Source: Glossina fuscipes (Eukaryota; Arthropoda; Insecta; Diptera; Glossinidae). From it: a stretch of 64,000 bases of DNA. Position 1 is the first letter of the stretch; each line of letters begins with the position of its first letter. Made by a program: the position numbers and the translations under genes. The notes beneath the pieces are model-generated. The model worked only from the letters and a program-made list of their open reading frames with translations. It was not told where the DNA came from and did no database searches. This document shows positions 1-12,197 of this stretch, piece after piece. Where the stretch lies: the NCBI RefSeq assembly GCF_014805625.2, contig NW_023998423.1, positions 16,022,545-16,086,544 of the forward strand, given 5' to 3'.

Positions 1-280
1 TCTATATTTTGTAAATTTATTTACAAATTATGTAGACAGTGAATAAATATCCTCCACCAAACGCTGTTTCGTAGCAATAAGACAGTCAATGCCACAATGT
101 AGCCACTTTCCTGTTAACTTCGTCACGATGCATGCTGTAACCAAAAAATAATGCAACCGAGAGAATAGCGCGTCTTGGGCTTTCATAGATTCAGACCCAA
201 GTCTCCATAATTTGAAAGTTATTCCTAACAGAATCCCGCATATGTATTTTCATGTTCCCTTGAGATCTTCTTCGGCACGT
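1..280. other. AT-rich stretch, nothing recognised
   Basis: No open frame of note, no repeat shared with the rest of the window and no RNA gene was seen here. It ends where a truncated SINE begins. Confidence 0.4.
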
Positions 281-392
281 AACTTATCAATGGTCGTGGG
301 TTCGAATCTCAAGTGAGGCAGCCTTAGATGCTAATGCTTTAAGAGTTTAGTCTTAGAATTTATTTCTCGGGCGAAGTTAATAATAATAATAG
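281..392 (+). repeat. 5'-truncated tRNA-derived SINE (AATAAT-tailed family)
   Basis: The B-box-like motif ggttcgaatctc sits in the context atggtcgtgggttcgaatct, as in the fuller copies near 33.4 and 39.9 kb. It is followed by the same body (a stretch near ttagtcttagaatttatt) and ends in a taataataataat tail. The tRNA-like A-box half present in the other copies is missing, so this is a 5'-truncated insertion on the plus strand. SINEs of this type are copied by LINE enzymes and are not expected to encode protein. Confidence 0.6.
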
Positions 393-3300
393 GCTGCGAA
401 CATTTCCTATCTCTTCTCCTTTTTCTACTTCTTTTGTACTGTCATCTTGCTGCGTGTGGAGGCCATCTTCAGAGTGGTTATTTATATTAAAAAATTTTTG
501 GATTTGACATTAATTAAGAGAAAGTTAAGGTTTTTCTTTGAATCCATGTCGCTTAATAGCAGTAACATGCTTGTGACGATAAAGGGTACCTAGTAATACA
601 TGCATGAACCCTTTATTTTGAAAGTGCCATAACTCACATTCTTTTTAAATCGAGATATTTAAGGCTTTGCCTTTGAATATGTTTAAAATTACTGATGCCA
701 GCTTTCGAGAAGAGATTTACTTGTATTTGTTATCTCAGGTTGCTTACATTTTTCTCTCTCAGTATAAACAATTTCGTATAGTTATTGCAAAATCACCAAT
801 CTTCATCACGGAGAGTGACTTACGCCACTTTCAAGATGAATAGTTGAGGGATAATTCCTGACACATTAATTTCGTCCGATGTATTTTACTAAAGTAATAT
901 TTTGAAAGGACAATGATTTACGAAAATTGATGAATAAATTACATATATAATAATAATAATTGATTAAACAATTTATTCAAGAATTTTTTATTTCAATATT
1001 CAGAAAATACAAAAATATTTAGTACAGTATTTGGAAACATAAGTATAAGTCATTCATAATTACGACGTATTTCATATAAAAGTGCGTCAGTGCAATTTAG
1101 TCGTTGTCGTTAAGAGGAGTAATTAAGTCCCTGGAAATCGTAGTTTGCTTCAAATATTTAAAATAACTCTCCTTTGTTGGGTCTACATGTAATGAAGCAA
1201 ACTTATCCAAATGTTTTCATAATTTGGTGAAGTAACAGGACGAGAACCAATCTATAACTACTTTTTTCCGTTTTCAGAGACAAATTAGAAATTCATCTTT
1301 TTCATCTGCAGTTAGTTTATTTTATAGGAAATAACATAATAAAATCTTATCCATTGAATTCTTAGTCAGTTAATTTCGTCTTGATCTGTATTGATGGCTC
1401 TTCTTGGAACGGATTTTTCCAAAGATTTTGTTGAAATAAAATCTTTTTCTTCCATATTATGTACTGTGCAGGACTCCCTGCGGCTATTGGACTATGGCAA
1501 AGATTTTTTTCTCAAGGTCATTTCTATTACACCAAGGTCACAATCATTGCGCAAGTATGACTGGCCTGAAGTTAAAAATTTATGATCAACGATTTCAATA
1601 TTGTTTCGTCAAGGTAGAACAATTTTCATCCAAGTTGTTGTCAATTTGATGTTATAATGTTGTTCTTTACATAACAATGTTTTACACCCAAAGATACAAG
1701 TCAATTTTATTGCTATGAAAGTTATGGATTTCCAAATTTAACATGTACACATTCGTTTTGTCGTGGAAGTCGTAAGATCGCGAAAGGCAGTACATTTTGA
1801 AAGTCAAATGAAAAAGCGAAATATTTAATTTGATATTCTGCTGCTTTGTTCTGATCTTCTCGTAAACATTGCATGGCAATTTCCGCCGATCTAAAATGTA
1901 AATCAAGTTTAAGTTTTAATTGGCCTTTTTTACAATCACTTGGTTCACTTTCAATAAAACATTAATTCTCGCAATGAATTCCCTGAATACCGCGACTAAC
2001 GACACTTTCAAAGTGAAAATGTTTGTTTTACCTTTAATGAGCAAAACTTTTCTCGAACAAAATGTCAACAGGTTGCAAAGTTCGTTCAAAATGAAGCGAT
2101 ACCGTTGCATTGTAGTTAATATTATTATTAAGTTGATTTTTTTTAAAAAAGTGACATATACCTCTTTCAAAATAAACGGCTCACATATATACATGTATAT
2201 ATAACCTACTTACCAATGATATCTACAATATATGTCATAGCTCATATGTATCGTAACGATTTTATGTGTGGATATACATATATGCATATGAGGAAAGTTT
2301 TCCTGTATATAGTGTACTGACTGTACATGTTTATTGAGTATCGTTTATATTTGCCTTTCCTTTTTAATATGGCATGAGTTGAATAATTTAAAGAGTTTTT
2401 ATCGATAAACAGTTTTTTGTTTACTCCGAAGAACATATATTTAACCATCTTAGTCTCTTTGTCCGATTCATTCTAAGTATTTTCATATTATCTTGCACTT
2501 GGCTTTATTTGATTTCTTTACAAAGACATTATACATAATTTAATTTTATTTCATTTTAATTAAAATAATAATATTTCGTAAACATACTTTATCTTGGTTA
2601 TATAATCAGATCTACATATACTTCAATAAACAATATTATTAGCTTTAATTATGCAATAACTTAATATTTGTAAAAAAAAAAATGAGTAGAAAATACAGTT
2701 TACATATGATTGATAATAAATGCGTATATGCGTTTAATATTCGACAGTGCTTAAGCGTGTTTATATGTCTAATACAACAAATTCGATAAATAACACAATT
2801 TAATAATTATTTTAGTTATAGAAATTTAATCTATTGTTTAATGATATGCGACAATATAATTACAATTATAATGCCTCAGTGTGTGTCTTTCTCTCTGTTC
2901 TTCTTCTCTCTCACTCTCACAGTATGCATTTATTTTACGACTTTGTTTATGTTTATATGTGTATGTGTTATAGTGATTTAATCGGAATATATAAATAATT
3001 TATAATTTATTTGTCGGAATAGTTGAGAAACATGTACTTTTATTATTTAAATCTCATATAACTTTCAAAAGAGAGGAATGGAGAGTGGTAAATAGACGCA
3101 TAAGATACAATAACACAAGATTATTTTCCTCTCAAACAGTATTAGTTAATATATGCATGCAAGCTATTTCATTGAAACACAACAACAAGATTTTAACTAC
3201 AATCTATATATTCACAGATTATAATCTAATGGCTTTGATATGCTAGTAATAATTATGGAATACGTGCATAAACGCTGGCTACGGTGTTACGATTTAATGT

Positions 3301-3635
3301 ACATAGATTTGCTTTTAGCAGTAGTTGGAAACATATATTTACTCCAGATTGTAAATAGATTTCGCATTAGTTAAGTAAACAGAAAATGTTCGAAGTTGAG
3401 ATGAATTACACTCAAATGGTCGATGTTAAAGCAAAGTTAGTTTAAGACATGCAAAGCAATTTTCGCTTTAAAATATTCAGCTCCATGGGCAATGGGTAAC
3501 ACATCGGTAGACTGAGTGTCAATTAAACTGAATACAATTTGTTTTAATCAAGAAATGCCACAACTTTTTCGAGATATATCTCTTATTGCTTTGGTTACTT
3601 CGCTGCTAAGCGGATACCTTCGTTTAAAGGCGATC
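393..3635. other. AT-rich non-coding stretch
   Basis: Several short ORFs of 60-94 codons occur but overlap on both strands and match nothing I recognise, as expected by chance in AT-rich DNA. A short ct-rich patch lies near 2885-2920. No SINE or family A-C motif was found. I see no supportable gene. Confidence 0.35.
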
Positions 3636-3830
3636 CTAGTGTGCCTTTGAATCATATTTGATATTTCTATTGCAAGCACTTCCAAAAATAATATATATAA
3701 TATTTTGTGATAGACCCAATTTGGTTTAAGGACTAACTCTATGGAAATTAGGTTAGATTGGATCGCTTTTATGACCATTCTCTATATGACGCATTATATT
3801 GAAAAAACTCGTTTGTGTTTGCAAAATTTT
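3636..3830 (-). repeat. Family A interspersed repeat, partial, minus strand
   Basis: The stretch carries the reverse-complement family A block: a diverged form of 'gaacgaatcctattgaaaa', then 'gaccattctctatatgacgc'. The same order occurs in the longer minus-strand copy near 26.5 kb. No coding frame. Edges are approximate. Confidence 0.5.
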
Positions 3831-4212
3831 GTCAAATTTTTCGACACACATCACTGAAATTGCAAAAAATTGGATCAATTGATCAATTTTTTGAATCCTT
3901 TGCCACATAAGAGTTCTTGGAAGTGAGCTATCCACTGCGCAAAGCGATTAAGCTCATGAACCAAAAGTCAAATAAATATTTTACGACGAATAGACATCGA
4001 TACACCTATCGTCCAACCGTATATAAGATTAATAAGATAGAATGATCAAAAAGTAATCGTCATTAATGTTACGTAATTAATTCTTATGTGACTTGGGCAG
4101 TTGATCGATTTGGCGAGTGAACTAAGTGATAAAGCCAAATTCAGTGTTTACATTGTTCGATTTTTTATTTTCTGGATTTTTCGTAGAACCGAAAGCTAAC
4201 GATTCTGATATA
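3831..4212. other. Unassigned AT-rich stretch
   Basis: Nothing recognisable. It may include the 3' end of the neighbouring mariner element, but I could not define terminal inverted repeats. Confidence 0.3.
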
Positions 4213-5136
4213 TTAAATTATTGCGTTACGTAAAAAGACTTTGCGGTTTTTTCGTAAATTTTTTAACAAAACTTTTTCGTATTGAAAATTAGTTTTAATC
4301 AAGTACGTATTGTCCGTATTATTATCTACGACTATTTCCCATTTTTCGGGTAGCTTCATAATTCTATCAGTATAGAGCTTCTCGAAAAATTTGGCAGTCA
4401 TTTTCAACAGCGCTTCGGTCGGCTAATTTGTTACCATCAAGATAGTTTTGCATAGGCCGGTAGTGAGAGAATGGTTGTCAGACAGTGCAAGGACTCCGCT
4501 ATATGGTGGACGCATCAAAACTTCCCAACCAAGGTTAGTCGATTTGTTCCGAGTTATCAACCATGTGTATGGCCGTACATGATTGAAGCCCTATTGGTGG
4601 TACCGAATAGACGGTTTCGGCAAATTACAGCAGCTCGTAAAGTACAATTCACTTCCAATCCCACCAAACATAACTTAAACATAACCTTGCTTTCCGACAA
4701 TCCAAGCTTTCAAGTCGTTTGTGGAAGGTCGCCAGCCGTTAACCCTGATCCCTTGCATTTTATATTCTCGTATTTGACTCATTTTTCATGGCTTGTAATG
4801 ATTCGCTTCAAAAATGACTCCGTTTCGTTGTGTTTCAGGAGCATATCTCTGATGGTAATGCTGTCAATAAAATTGCTTTGCTCAAAGCTTACGTTCCGAT
4901 TTTGCTCCATAAATTTCATAATTTCATCGAATTTCCAGCGAGTGGCCGAACAGAGCGAGACGCATTTTGATATCGGAAGTTCCTAAAGGCAATCGAGCAA
5001 ACCACTCCTTGGTCCTTCGTTCACACACAGCGTTCTCATCGCACATTTCACCAATTTTTTTTCCTTTAAAGTGTTTTTACCCTTTTTTATAGCAAAAAAG
5101 CTTCACGTAGTGCATTTCTTCAGATATTTCATTCAT
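4213..5136 (-). pseudogene. Mariner transposase, degenerate
   Basis: Read on the minus strand in more than one frame, the stretch gives a recognisable mariner-family transposase, the DDD enzyme that moves mariner elements by cut and paste at TA sites. The N-terminal part has ERRTKEWFARL, matching the WFxRF block. The middle has NETESFLKRI followed by TSHEK and a stop, where active enzymes have a CDEKW-type motif, so the first catalytic aspartate is replaced by His and the Trp by a stop. Further on come RPYTW, a GWEVL.RPPYS block and SDNH, the last keeping the third aspartate. The C-terminus has KFFEKLYTDRIMKLPEKWEI. The length, about 308 codons, is a little short of the usual ~345. Frameshifts and stops show it is dead. 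Confidence 0.82.
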
Positions 5137-5915
5137 TTTCAAATCAATATAAGTTTTTCCACGAGTTAAGAATTAGAAAACTATCTGAGCAAAAAATGTA
5201 AGTTAAAATGTCACCTTTTAAGCAAATGTTCGTTTGAACCAATCAGGTGAATGTTGCCCGATATATAGTCAACAATATCATTTAGTGGCAAAAATCCGGA
5301 AAGTCTTTTTACATGACCCGATATTTGTAATTAATTCATATGAACGACGTCTTCGTCATGAACTGTACGTGAGGAACTGTCATTTTGATTTGTTGTCAAC
5401 TATTTATAGTAATCATGTTTAAGAGGAGGAATGGAATTTAGCAAGTCCAGAACAGCTTTCCTTTTTCCCCTTGTGACAGTTTCACTTTTAGGATGTAATA
5501 AGTTTTCAATCTTCGTTTTCTAGCTGCTACAAATTTTTTTATACTAATGGCATTAAATTCTGAATTTCCATTGTAGGCACATTTGAATACTATTAGGAAG
5601 GGTCTTGATCTTTCTAACTTTATCCCGTGCATTTTAAGTCAATTTACTGGAAACACTGTACTTTTCTGTTAACGCTGAAAAGAAATCTAGATGAGTCAGT
5701 TGGGCTTGCTAAAACTTCGATTTCAATTGACTCAGCTCTTTTTTTCGTACTTTGAACAAGTTTCAATAAACTTGGAACGAATCTGAATATTTTGCTATTT
5801 ATTTGGAAATTTTAACATAAGTCATTATATACTTTATGAGACATGAGGACATTTTTTGAGACCCACGAGATCCTTCAGTGAAAACTGCTTTCCAGCAAAC
5901 ATCTGACTTATATTT
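5137..5915. other. Unassigned AT-rich stretch
   Basis: Short ORFs at 5234-5422 (+) and 5438-5632 (-) have no recognisable motif and no supporting promoter or splice signals. Nothing else seen. Confidence 0.3.
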
Positions 5916-6140
5916 TTATTGAAACCATGACAACCGAAGTAAAAAAACTAATAAATTTCGCATATAATAAGCTATGACTGTGGCCAGCTTAGGAAAGACC
6001 AAAGCTTTTTCCAAGTCGAAAGAAAGTACGAACATTTCTTCTGTTGCGGCCATACGATCGGCGGCCATGCGATCGGCAGCCATACGACTACGAGCCTGTT
6101 CGGCCTCTTCTAAGTGAGTTACCATTTTTATTTCCGCCAT
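5916..6140 (-). pseudogene. Fragment of a transposon-like uncharacterised protein
   Basis: A 74-codon minus-strand ORF. Residues 18-32 contain a duplicated MAADR unit (RMAADRMAADRMAAT), encoded by a short tandem DNA repeat at about 6050-6090. After it comes a block VLSFDLEKALVFPKL, then a YYMRNLLV segment. This pattern (FDL.KAL..PKL...YY.RNL) resembles a conserved block in repeated, transposon-associated insect proteins of unknown function; that link is from memory and weak. There is no start context, no continuation upstream or downstream, and the frame ends in a hydrophobic tail, so a fragment is most likely. Confidence 0.35.
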
Positions 6141-7081
6141 CTTAATTCACTCACTTTCTGAACATTGAAATCTTCTTTCCAAGCAATCATTTTTTGCGAC
6201 GACTGACATTAGAGTATGAAGTTAATACGAATGGTTTCTGAAATAAACGGTTGTAAAAAAAATTTTTCCTTTTAATGGTGTTAGTTTTCATTATTCAACA
6301 AATTTATTATAAATATAAAAAGTTATGTCTATACCAAGTGCTTTGATACTTAAATTTCAGAATTTTCAAGAAGTTAACTTAATCACTTTGTGTAGTAAAT
6401 GGCTTTCATTGTGTTCGGATAAATAATAAGAATTTCATTTATTCCTATTATTATTATTATTATTATTATAATTTTAGACTAATGAAATAAATTCTTAGAC
6501 TAAAAAAAAAAAAAGACATTGAGCACTAGCAACCAGGCTATCGGCTCTAAACATTTATTCCTAGGATTCTTATATGTAATTGCGAGTCACATTATGAAAT
6601 AATTTGTAATAAAAAAGTGTGGCGAATTTATTGATCGCTCGCCACTTACGGCTTGTTTGGCCAATAGAAAGAAATTCATAATCTCTCTTAAGAAGTTTGC
6701 ACGCAGGATCTTAATTTTCTTTTTATGGTTTGGTTTTTGGTTTTCCTTTGGTTGCCGGCCTGTGCTTGTTATGAAATAAATTGCTTAAGTTTACACTGGT
6801 ATGATATACTTAGGACTTTACGATATCATAAAAACACTACATTTTTAGTTTCGAACTTGCAATCAGAAAAAAAAATAGAACAAATTTTTTTACTACAACT
6901 TAAACCAATTATTATATAGGCTATGTTAATTTTATGGAGATGTATGTAACAACCAGACGGATTTCCGGTAACATCACTTTTTCTTATGCCGATTGATTCA
7001 CAATTATTTACTAAATAGATTTAAACTTGTTTATTTGCCTGTCCGTCTGTCTTTCTGACGTTTGTCCATGCACGTTGAACT
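6141..7081. other. AT-rich stretch with a short ATT microsatellite
   Basis: A run of about eight TTA/ATT triplets lies near 6445-6470, with an A-run at about 6503-6514. The ORF at 6725-6919 (+) has no recognisable domain. Nothing else supported. Confidence 0.35.
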
Positions 7082-7245
7082 GTTTTTTTTTTTTTTAATT
7101 GTATGACCAAACACTCAGGCGACCTCCCCTGTTTATTTAATACCGTGACGGTCAGAAAGAAGTGAGGAAAGAGAAACGGCCACAGCCTAGTGGGTGTGCA
7201 TCCAATCCTTAAGTGTTGTGCATTTACCGAATAAACACTTAAGCA
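7082..7245 (-). repeat. Poly(A)-tailed SINE, minus strand, 5'-truncated
   Basis: Plus-strand poly-T at 7082-7096 is the tail. Read in reverse complement, the body carries 'cactaggctgtggcc', a pyrimidine-rich segment and 'gaccgtcacggt', the same order as in the copy at 44.6 kb (+) and in diverged form at 29.3 kb (+). The tRNA-like head is not clearly present. Confidence 0.6.
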
Positions 7246-7329
7246 CATATTATAACTACGATCAAAGTTAAGTCTAGCATTCGCTATTCTTATCTTCTCG
7301 GCTCTTCATCCGCATAAAACCTGCAGGTC

Positions 7330-7570
7330 GCAAATTTTTGAGGTATTTGTAAAAATTTGATAGACTGATAGACGAGGTTTGGTTCAAGAACGAACCCTAT
7401 TGAAATTAAATCGGAACAGATCTATATAAAGGTTTATTTCGGTAAAGCCGTTATATGGAAATAGTTTGTATTTTGCAAAATTTTCGGACAGAAATAATTA
7501 AGTATTAATACTTTGGCGTAACATAAAAAATTGGATCGGATTGGTTGAATTTATGAACTCTTATCCCATA
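7330..7570 (-). repeat. Family A interspersed repeat, partial, minus strand
   Basis: It shares with the 26.5 kb copy the order 'gatagactgatagacgaggt', 'caagaacgaaccctattgaa' and a following 'gttatatgga' block. No coding frame. Edges approximate. Confidence 0.5.
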
Positions 7571-9320
7571 TCTTGTGAATAGTAAGCTCTTATATGACCA
7601 CAAAGGTTTAGTTTTGAATATTTCGTGGTGACAATCGCTCGTTAAATTTGAATTACGTTGGCCAGTTTGCTAAATTCCGAGTCATATAAAAGTTTACACT
7701 TATGTTAGGCAACAATGAAATTTACCTGTTAGGAGTTTATGAGAAAGGAAAATTAATATTGACAAATAAGTTCATCGTCTCATATAGTCAAGGCCATGAA
7801 AAGAATTTTTTTACATCGAAACAAGATACAGTTTTTGCTGCTTTATTACGAAAGTAAATGAAGAATTATGTTTGATATAGAGGCGATAATAGCTGGCTTT
7901 GCCGTATTAAAATATTTTTACTTGTTTTTTATTGCTTGTAATAACCACGTATGCTTACAAGCATGTGACCTCACAGCATACGTTACCAGCTTGAATGCAA
8001 TGGCTTTTATCATATAAATTGAAAAAGAGAAAAAAAGAAAAACAACAAAAATCCATGAAAATTTTTTTCTATGCTCTGGCAATTGCGTAGATTTTTCGTA
8101 AAACTGTGTTAGAAATTCTTAAAAATCAATTAACTCAGCATTCATCAATGCAGGAATAAGCCGTCACACGCATCCAAATAACTGACGTTTCTATCGTGTT
8201 TTTTTCTCCACTCTCCATATAGAGAGATATGCTAAATTTGTTATACGGTTTATAGCAAAAATATATATAAAAAAAATAATACCCAAAGTAGACCCAGAAT
8301 AATACCCAAGTTGTGACCCATCAGTTGATCAATATAAAATATATTGCCAATATCATTGTTGTCAAAATTCAAGTAACGATTTAAACTCGGTTCTGTAGAC
8401 TTCCAAATCAAAAACAAGTTAAAGGACTTACGATCACTTTTACACGGCAAGAAGGCAACAAGTCAAAATTAACCAAATTTCTTAAGCAACGGTTAAAGAA
8501 GAACATGAAGAGATTCTCATCTGTTTACACTATGTAAGGGGTATCTAAGTTTGTGATTACATGGCTTCTTCAGTTATTGTCCTATACCGCACGTTTTCAT
8601 TTATCGGAAAGTAGTTTTAGGTGACAATTTTTCATCAAGTTTTGTATGCTTTGAGCTCAAAGCAAAGAGCTTCTTTTTTTTTTATTTATATGTTTTTTAT
8701 GTGTTATATGGAAACGAGATCGAAATGATATTTCCTCCTAGCTGGCTGCAAACAAATGCAAGCAGGGTGTTAACGAAAATTGTTCAATAGAGACAATTAA
8801 AACCGCAGAAATGGTTCTCTTGTGGTTTCACAATAGAATTTTTTTTATAATTTTTTTTTATTTTTTGCTTTTACCTCACTTTTGCACAGGTTTTAACTAC
8901 AAAAAAAAAAAAAAAAAAAACTATGACTAGATGCTAGGAAATTAGTTTCACTTTAAAACTTTTACTCGTTTTCTCTCAAAGACAAAAACATACCACCAAC
9001 AAAAAAAAAAACAATTTAAAACATTATAGTAACGCTAGGCCGACCATTAAATAACCTACACCGCATCGTCTAACACAATTCTTATTTTTGTCATAAACCA
9101 CAACAATTATATCTTATTATACTTTATATATAAAAGAGTATTTTTCATGTGCGTATTTATGGGAACGCGGACCCAAAACACAATCTAAAGTGGTATAAGT
9201 TTAAGCCCTACATAGGGCAAGATAGTCCAAATTTTGTAGACTTCATTTTTGTATGAAATTAAAACATATTAAAATGTAGACTTTTGTCCTTTACAAAAGA
9301 TCAATTTTTGTGAAAATTCT
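7571..9320. other. AT-rich, homopolymer-rich stretch
   Basis: Several A and T runs (for example about 8900-8920 and 9000-9012). The ORF at 8250-8450 (-) is low-complexity hydrophobic and unconvincing. No gene seen. Confidence 0.35.
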
Positions 9321-9329
9321 TATAGCAAT

Positions 9330-9905
9330 AGGATTCAAAAAATAGGTCGAGATGGGCCAATTTTGGTACGGATAATTTTTTAAATGTTAAATTACTATAA
9401 TGATATATAATTCACATCATAACGCATTGAAAATTATGTTTTTTTGTCGCATGAACTTTATTTTTCATTATATGAGAGGGGTTTCGAAAATTACTCCATC
9501 CGGTCCAAAGATTTCACATCAGTTTAGAATGTCGAAATACTACTACTTAGCCACTTCTGCTGAGTAATTTTGAAAATTACATTTTTTTCAGGTTATGATC
9601 TTATAGGGAGAGCGGTCAAAAAAGTGGTCCGATCCGAACTATATTTGATAGCGTTCATTCTTGGATCACAACACGTTACTGTACTAAATTTCATCACAAT
9701 ATCTCCAGGACTGCAACCTATAGCTTGAACGCAAATCTACTTGAACAGATATCAGACCGAAAGATGACAGACAGGTTTACATAAATTCAGATTACGATCC
9801 TGAATCGAACGGTATAATAAAAGCTGGGTTCGTTTTAAGCCCTTCTGTGCGTTACATACGTCCGTACTATCTTAATGCACATTGTACCACAGATCGTGTA
9901 GGGTA
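9330..9905 (+). repeat. Family A interspersed repeat, long copy
   Basis: Carries the family A order: 'ggggtttcgaaaattactcc', 'gagcggtcaaaaaagtggtc', a 'gcgttcattcttgg' block, 'tttcatcacaatatctc', 'agacagg', 'gatcctgaatcgaacggtat', and an end in 'gtagggtataaaa'. The closest relative in the window is 21410-21995. No transposase-like frame and no clear terminal repeats, so a non-autonomous element is likely. Confidence 0.6.
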
Positions 9906-10234
9906 TAAAAAATCAAGTTAGTGATATATTAGAACGGCATAGAAATGCACATAAGATCTGTTAAAAAATGTATATCATTTTAATCTTGAGAATTTGGAAG
10001 GCATCGATTATACGATATCAGTTTGTTCGTCAATTCCGATCGCGTTTATGACCAGAGTAATGTTAAAACTTGGTTTCAAGTTTTTTTGGTCTTCTTCTCT
10101 GTCGTAAAATGAAATTCTGAAGATATTTGAAATAAATTGATTTAAAGCTAAATAAAGAGAAAACAAAGATGAATAGAGAAATAAAATATAAAAACGTTAA
10201 ATATATCCTACAGTAAACACCATAATGGTTTTAT

Positions 10235-10500
10235 TTATACCCTATACCAATTGTATTAGAAAGGTATATTGTCTGTGTGGATGTACGCAACGCAAAGCCT
10301 ACCTTTCATTATATCGATCCATTGGAAAGCAGTAAGCTTGTCTGTCCGCCTTGTTTTCTTGTGTTCAACGTACAGGGCACAATATTTTACATATTTTGAG
10401 GAAATTTGATACACTGACGTGTATTGGCCCATTGATGAACGCTATTAAAAATGGTTCGGATCGAATCAACTTTTAGACCACTTCCTACAGCAACACTTTA
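10235..10500 (-). repeat. Family A interspersed repeat, minus strand
   Basis: Begins with 'tataccctata', the complement of the family A 3' end, then 'cttgtctgtccgcc', 'gatacactgacgtg' and 'gctattaaaaatggttcgga'. Non-coding. Confidence 0.55.
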
Positions 10501-11035
10501 TTTAGAAAACAATTAACCCTTAAACGCATAGTTAATAAATCTACATCGTATGTTTAAAACTTTCTATCTCTTTATGTAGAAACTTGCTTCTCTTCACTTT
10601 TCTTAATTTTAATTTTACTAAACCTATATTATATCGTTTCCGAGTACAGCTACAATCTGTCATAGTTTATTTCTTTATCTGCGACTATTTTCATTGTTGA
10701 TCTTCTATCTGAGCAATGGTTAGTTTCGCTGGATGTTTCGAGTTACGATTATTTGCATAAAAAAATTATTGTCGGGTAGAAACAAGATAAGACTAACGGA
10801 TAATATTTAAATTTATGCGTATATCGATAAAATTATGCAAGAAAAACGTAGCTTTTTTCTGGTGTAGAATTACATCAGTTTGACATGCCATGAATTTGCA
10901 TTAGGGTTTTAACTTTTCTCGGAAATCTATTTTCTGGGATAATCAATTAGTTGAAATGAAAGTAGGTTTGACATTTCCGTAACAATATTATTCGACAATC
11001 TTCCGACAAATCATCAGAACAGATCAGAAAAAGAC
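10501..11035. other. Unassigned stretch left of the piggyBac relic
   Basis: No repeat motif or gene recognised. It may contain the decayed N-terminal part of the piggyBac transposase, but no frame could be matched. Confidence 0.3.
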
Positions 11036-11039
11036 CCCC

Positions 11040-12030
11040 TCAATGACACATTCCCATAGACCAACGCCCATCAATAGGCGAAGAAATATGTTCAACAGAA
11101 GTAGGTCATTATCTAAGACAATATCTGCCAAATAAACCTCTCAACTTGGGCTGCAAGCTATTTGTCTTATGTAGTCTCATGGGATACGTCTATCGTTTCG
11201 AACTTGACTTCGGACAAGAAGACAAAAGATATGGACTAGCAGATGAGCCAGATTTGGCAATCAATAAAATTCTTGTGTTTCACGATTAGTGAAAGTGATA
11301 TGAGGAATCGTATAATGTGGTTCGATAATTTTTACACGTCTTTGCTTTGGCGACACTATTTATTGGAACAAGGGATCCATTGTGTCGGAATGGTACAACA
11401 GAATAGAGCGCCTAATTGTAGACTCGCAGACAAGAAGTATCTAATGAAGACGACGATTGCTAGGAGAACTTACGGGGAAGGGATTTCTCACAATGATGGT
11501 GTTTTTGGAGTTTTTGGCCACGGTACGCAAAGACAACAAGTTTGTTACATTATTGACTCGCAGTATGCAGACAATATCTGTCGACGTGATGTGCGATTAA
11601 AGCAAAAAATTGATATCTTTTGTCCCAAAAAAATTGTGAAAGAGTGTAATAATCACTTGAGAGGAATAGACTCAGTGGAGAGCTACTTAAGCCGCTATCG
11701 TGTAAGAGGCAAAAGTCGCAAATGCCACCTTTGAGTATTCTATCACCTATTGAATCTTGCTGTAATAAATTTTGTGGACACTTGTAAAAAACAACTTCAT
11801 TGCAAAGGGCATGCCAAATAGTGAACTACTAAATCTTGGTCAGTTTCGCAATGATTTCGCTGATGCTCTTTTTAGTATAGAATCTTATATAAATGGCAAC
11901 AGCAGGTCAGCTTGGTAATGGCTTATTAGAGCAAAGTTTACAGGGGAGAAAATTTAGAGGGTCATCTTATGATATGTCTTCTACGCATGTACGGAAAGAC
12001 GGCGTTCGTCGCTGGCCAGGTAAGAATTGA
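11040..12030 (+). pseudogene. piggyBac-type transposase relic
   Basis: Three consecutive blocks in different frames match the piggyBac (PGBD) transposase, a DDD enzyme. At about 11110-11273 a frame gives LRQYLPNKPLN, KLFVLCSLMGYVYRFELDFG and GLADEPDL, then a stop. An ORF at 11243-11734 (163 codons) follows, with MWFDNFYTSLLW, whose Asp at about 11324 aligns with the second catalytic Asp, then GIHCVGMVQQNRAPNC, and HLRGIDSVESYLSRYRV, with Asp at about 11669 in the position of the third. Its end RGKSRKCHL continues past a stop as a hydrophobic segment. Around 11995-12020 VRKDGVRRWPGK resembles the piggyBac C-terminal region before the Cys-rich domain. The N-terminus is missing and frameshifts show it is inactive. 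A sequence gap follows, so the right end cannot be judged. Confidence 0.85.
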
Positions 12031-12197
12031 ATAAAATCAATTGCTATCAAACAATTCAATCAAGCGTTTAACTCGCTGAAAATACAAGGCGTTAAATCCG
12101 CCCAAGTTCAAAGTTAGGGAACGTCTCTTGCCGAGCTTCATTGGCACTCCATGAGACGGTTAGACTTGGCGCACAGAAGCCGAGCAGCATAGGGCTA

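Noticed and set aside
4471..4986. A 171-codon plus-strand ORF, the longest in the first 10 kb
   Set aside because: It is the antisense shadow of the minus-strand mariner transposase relic, whose motifs are recognisable.
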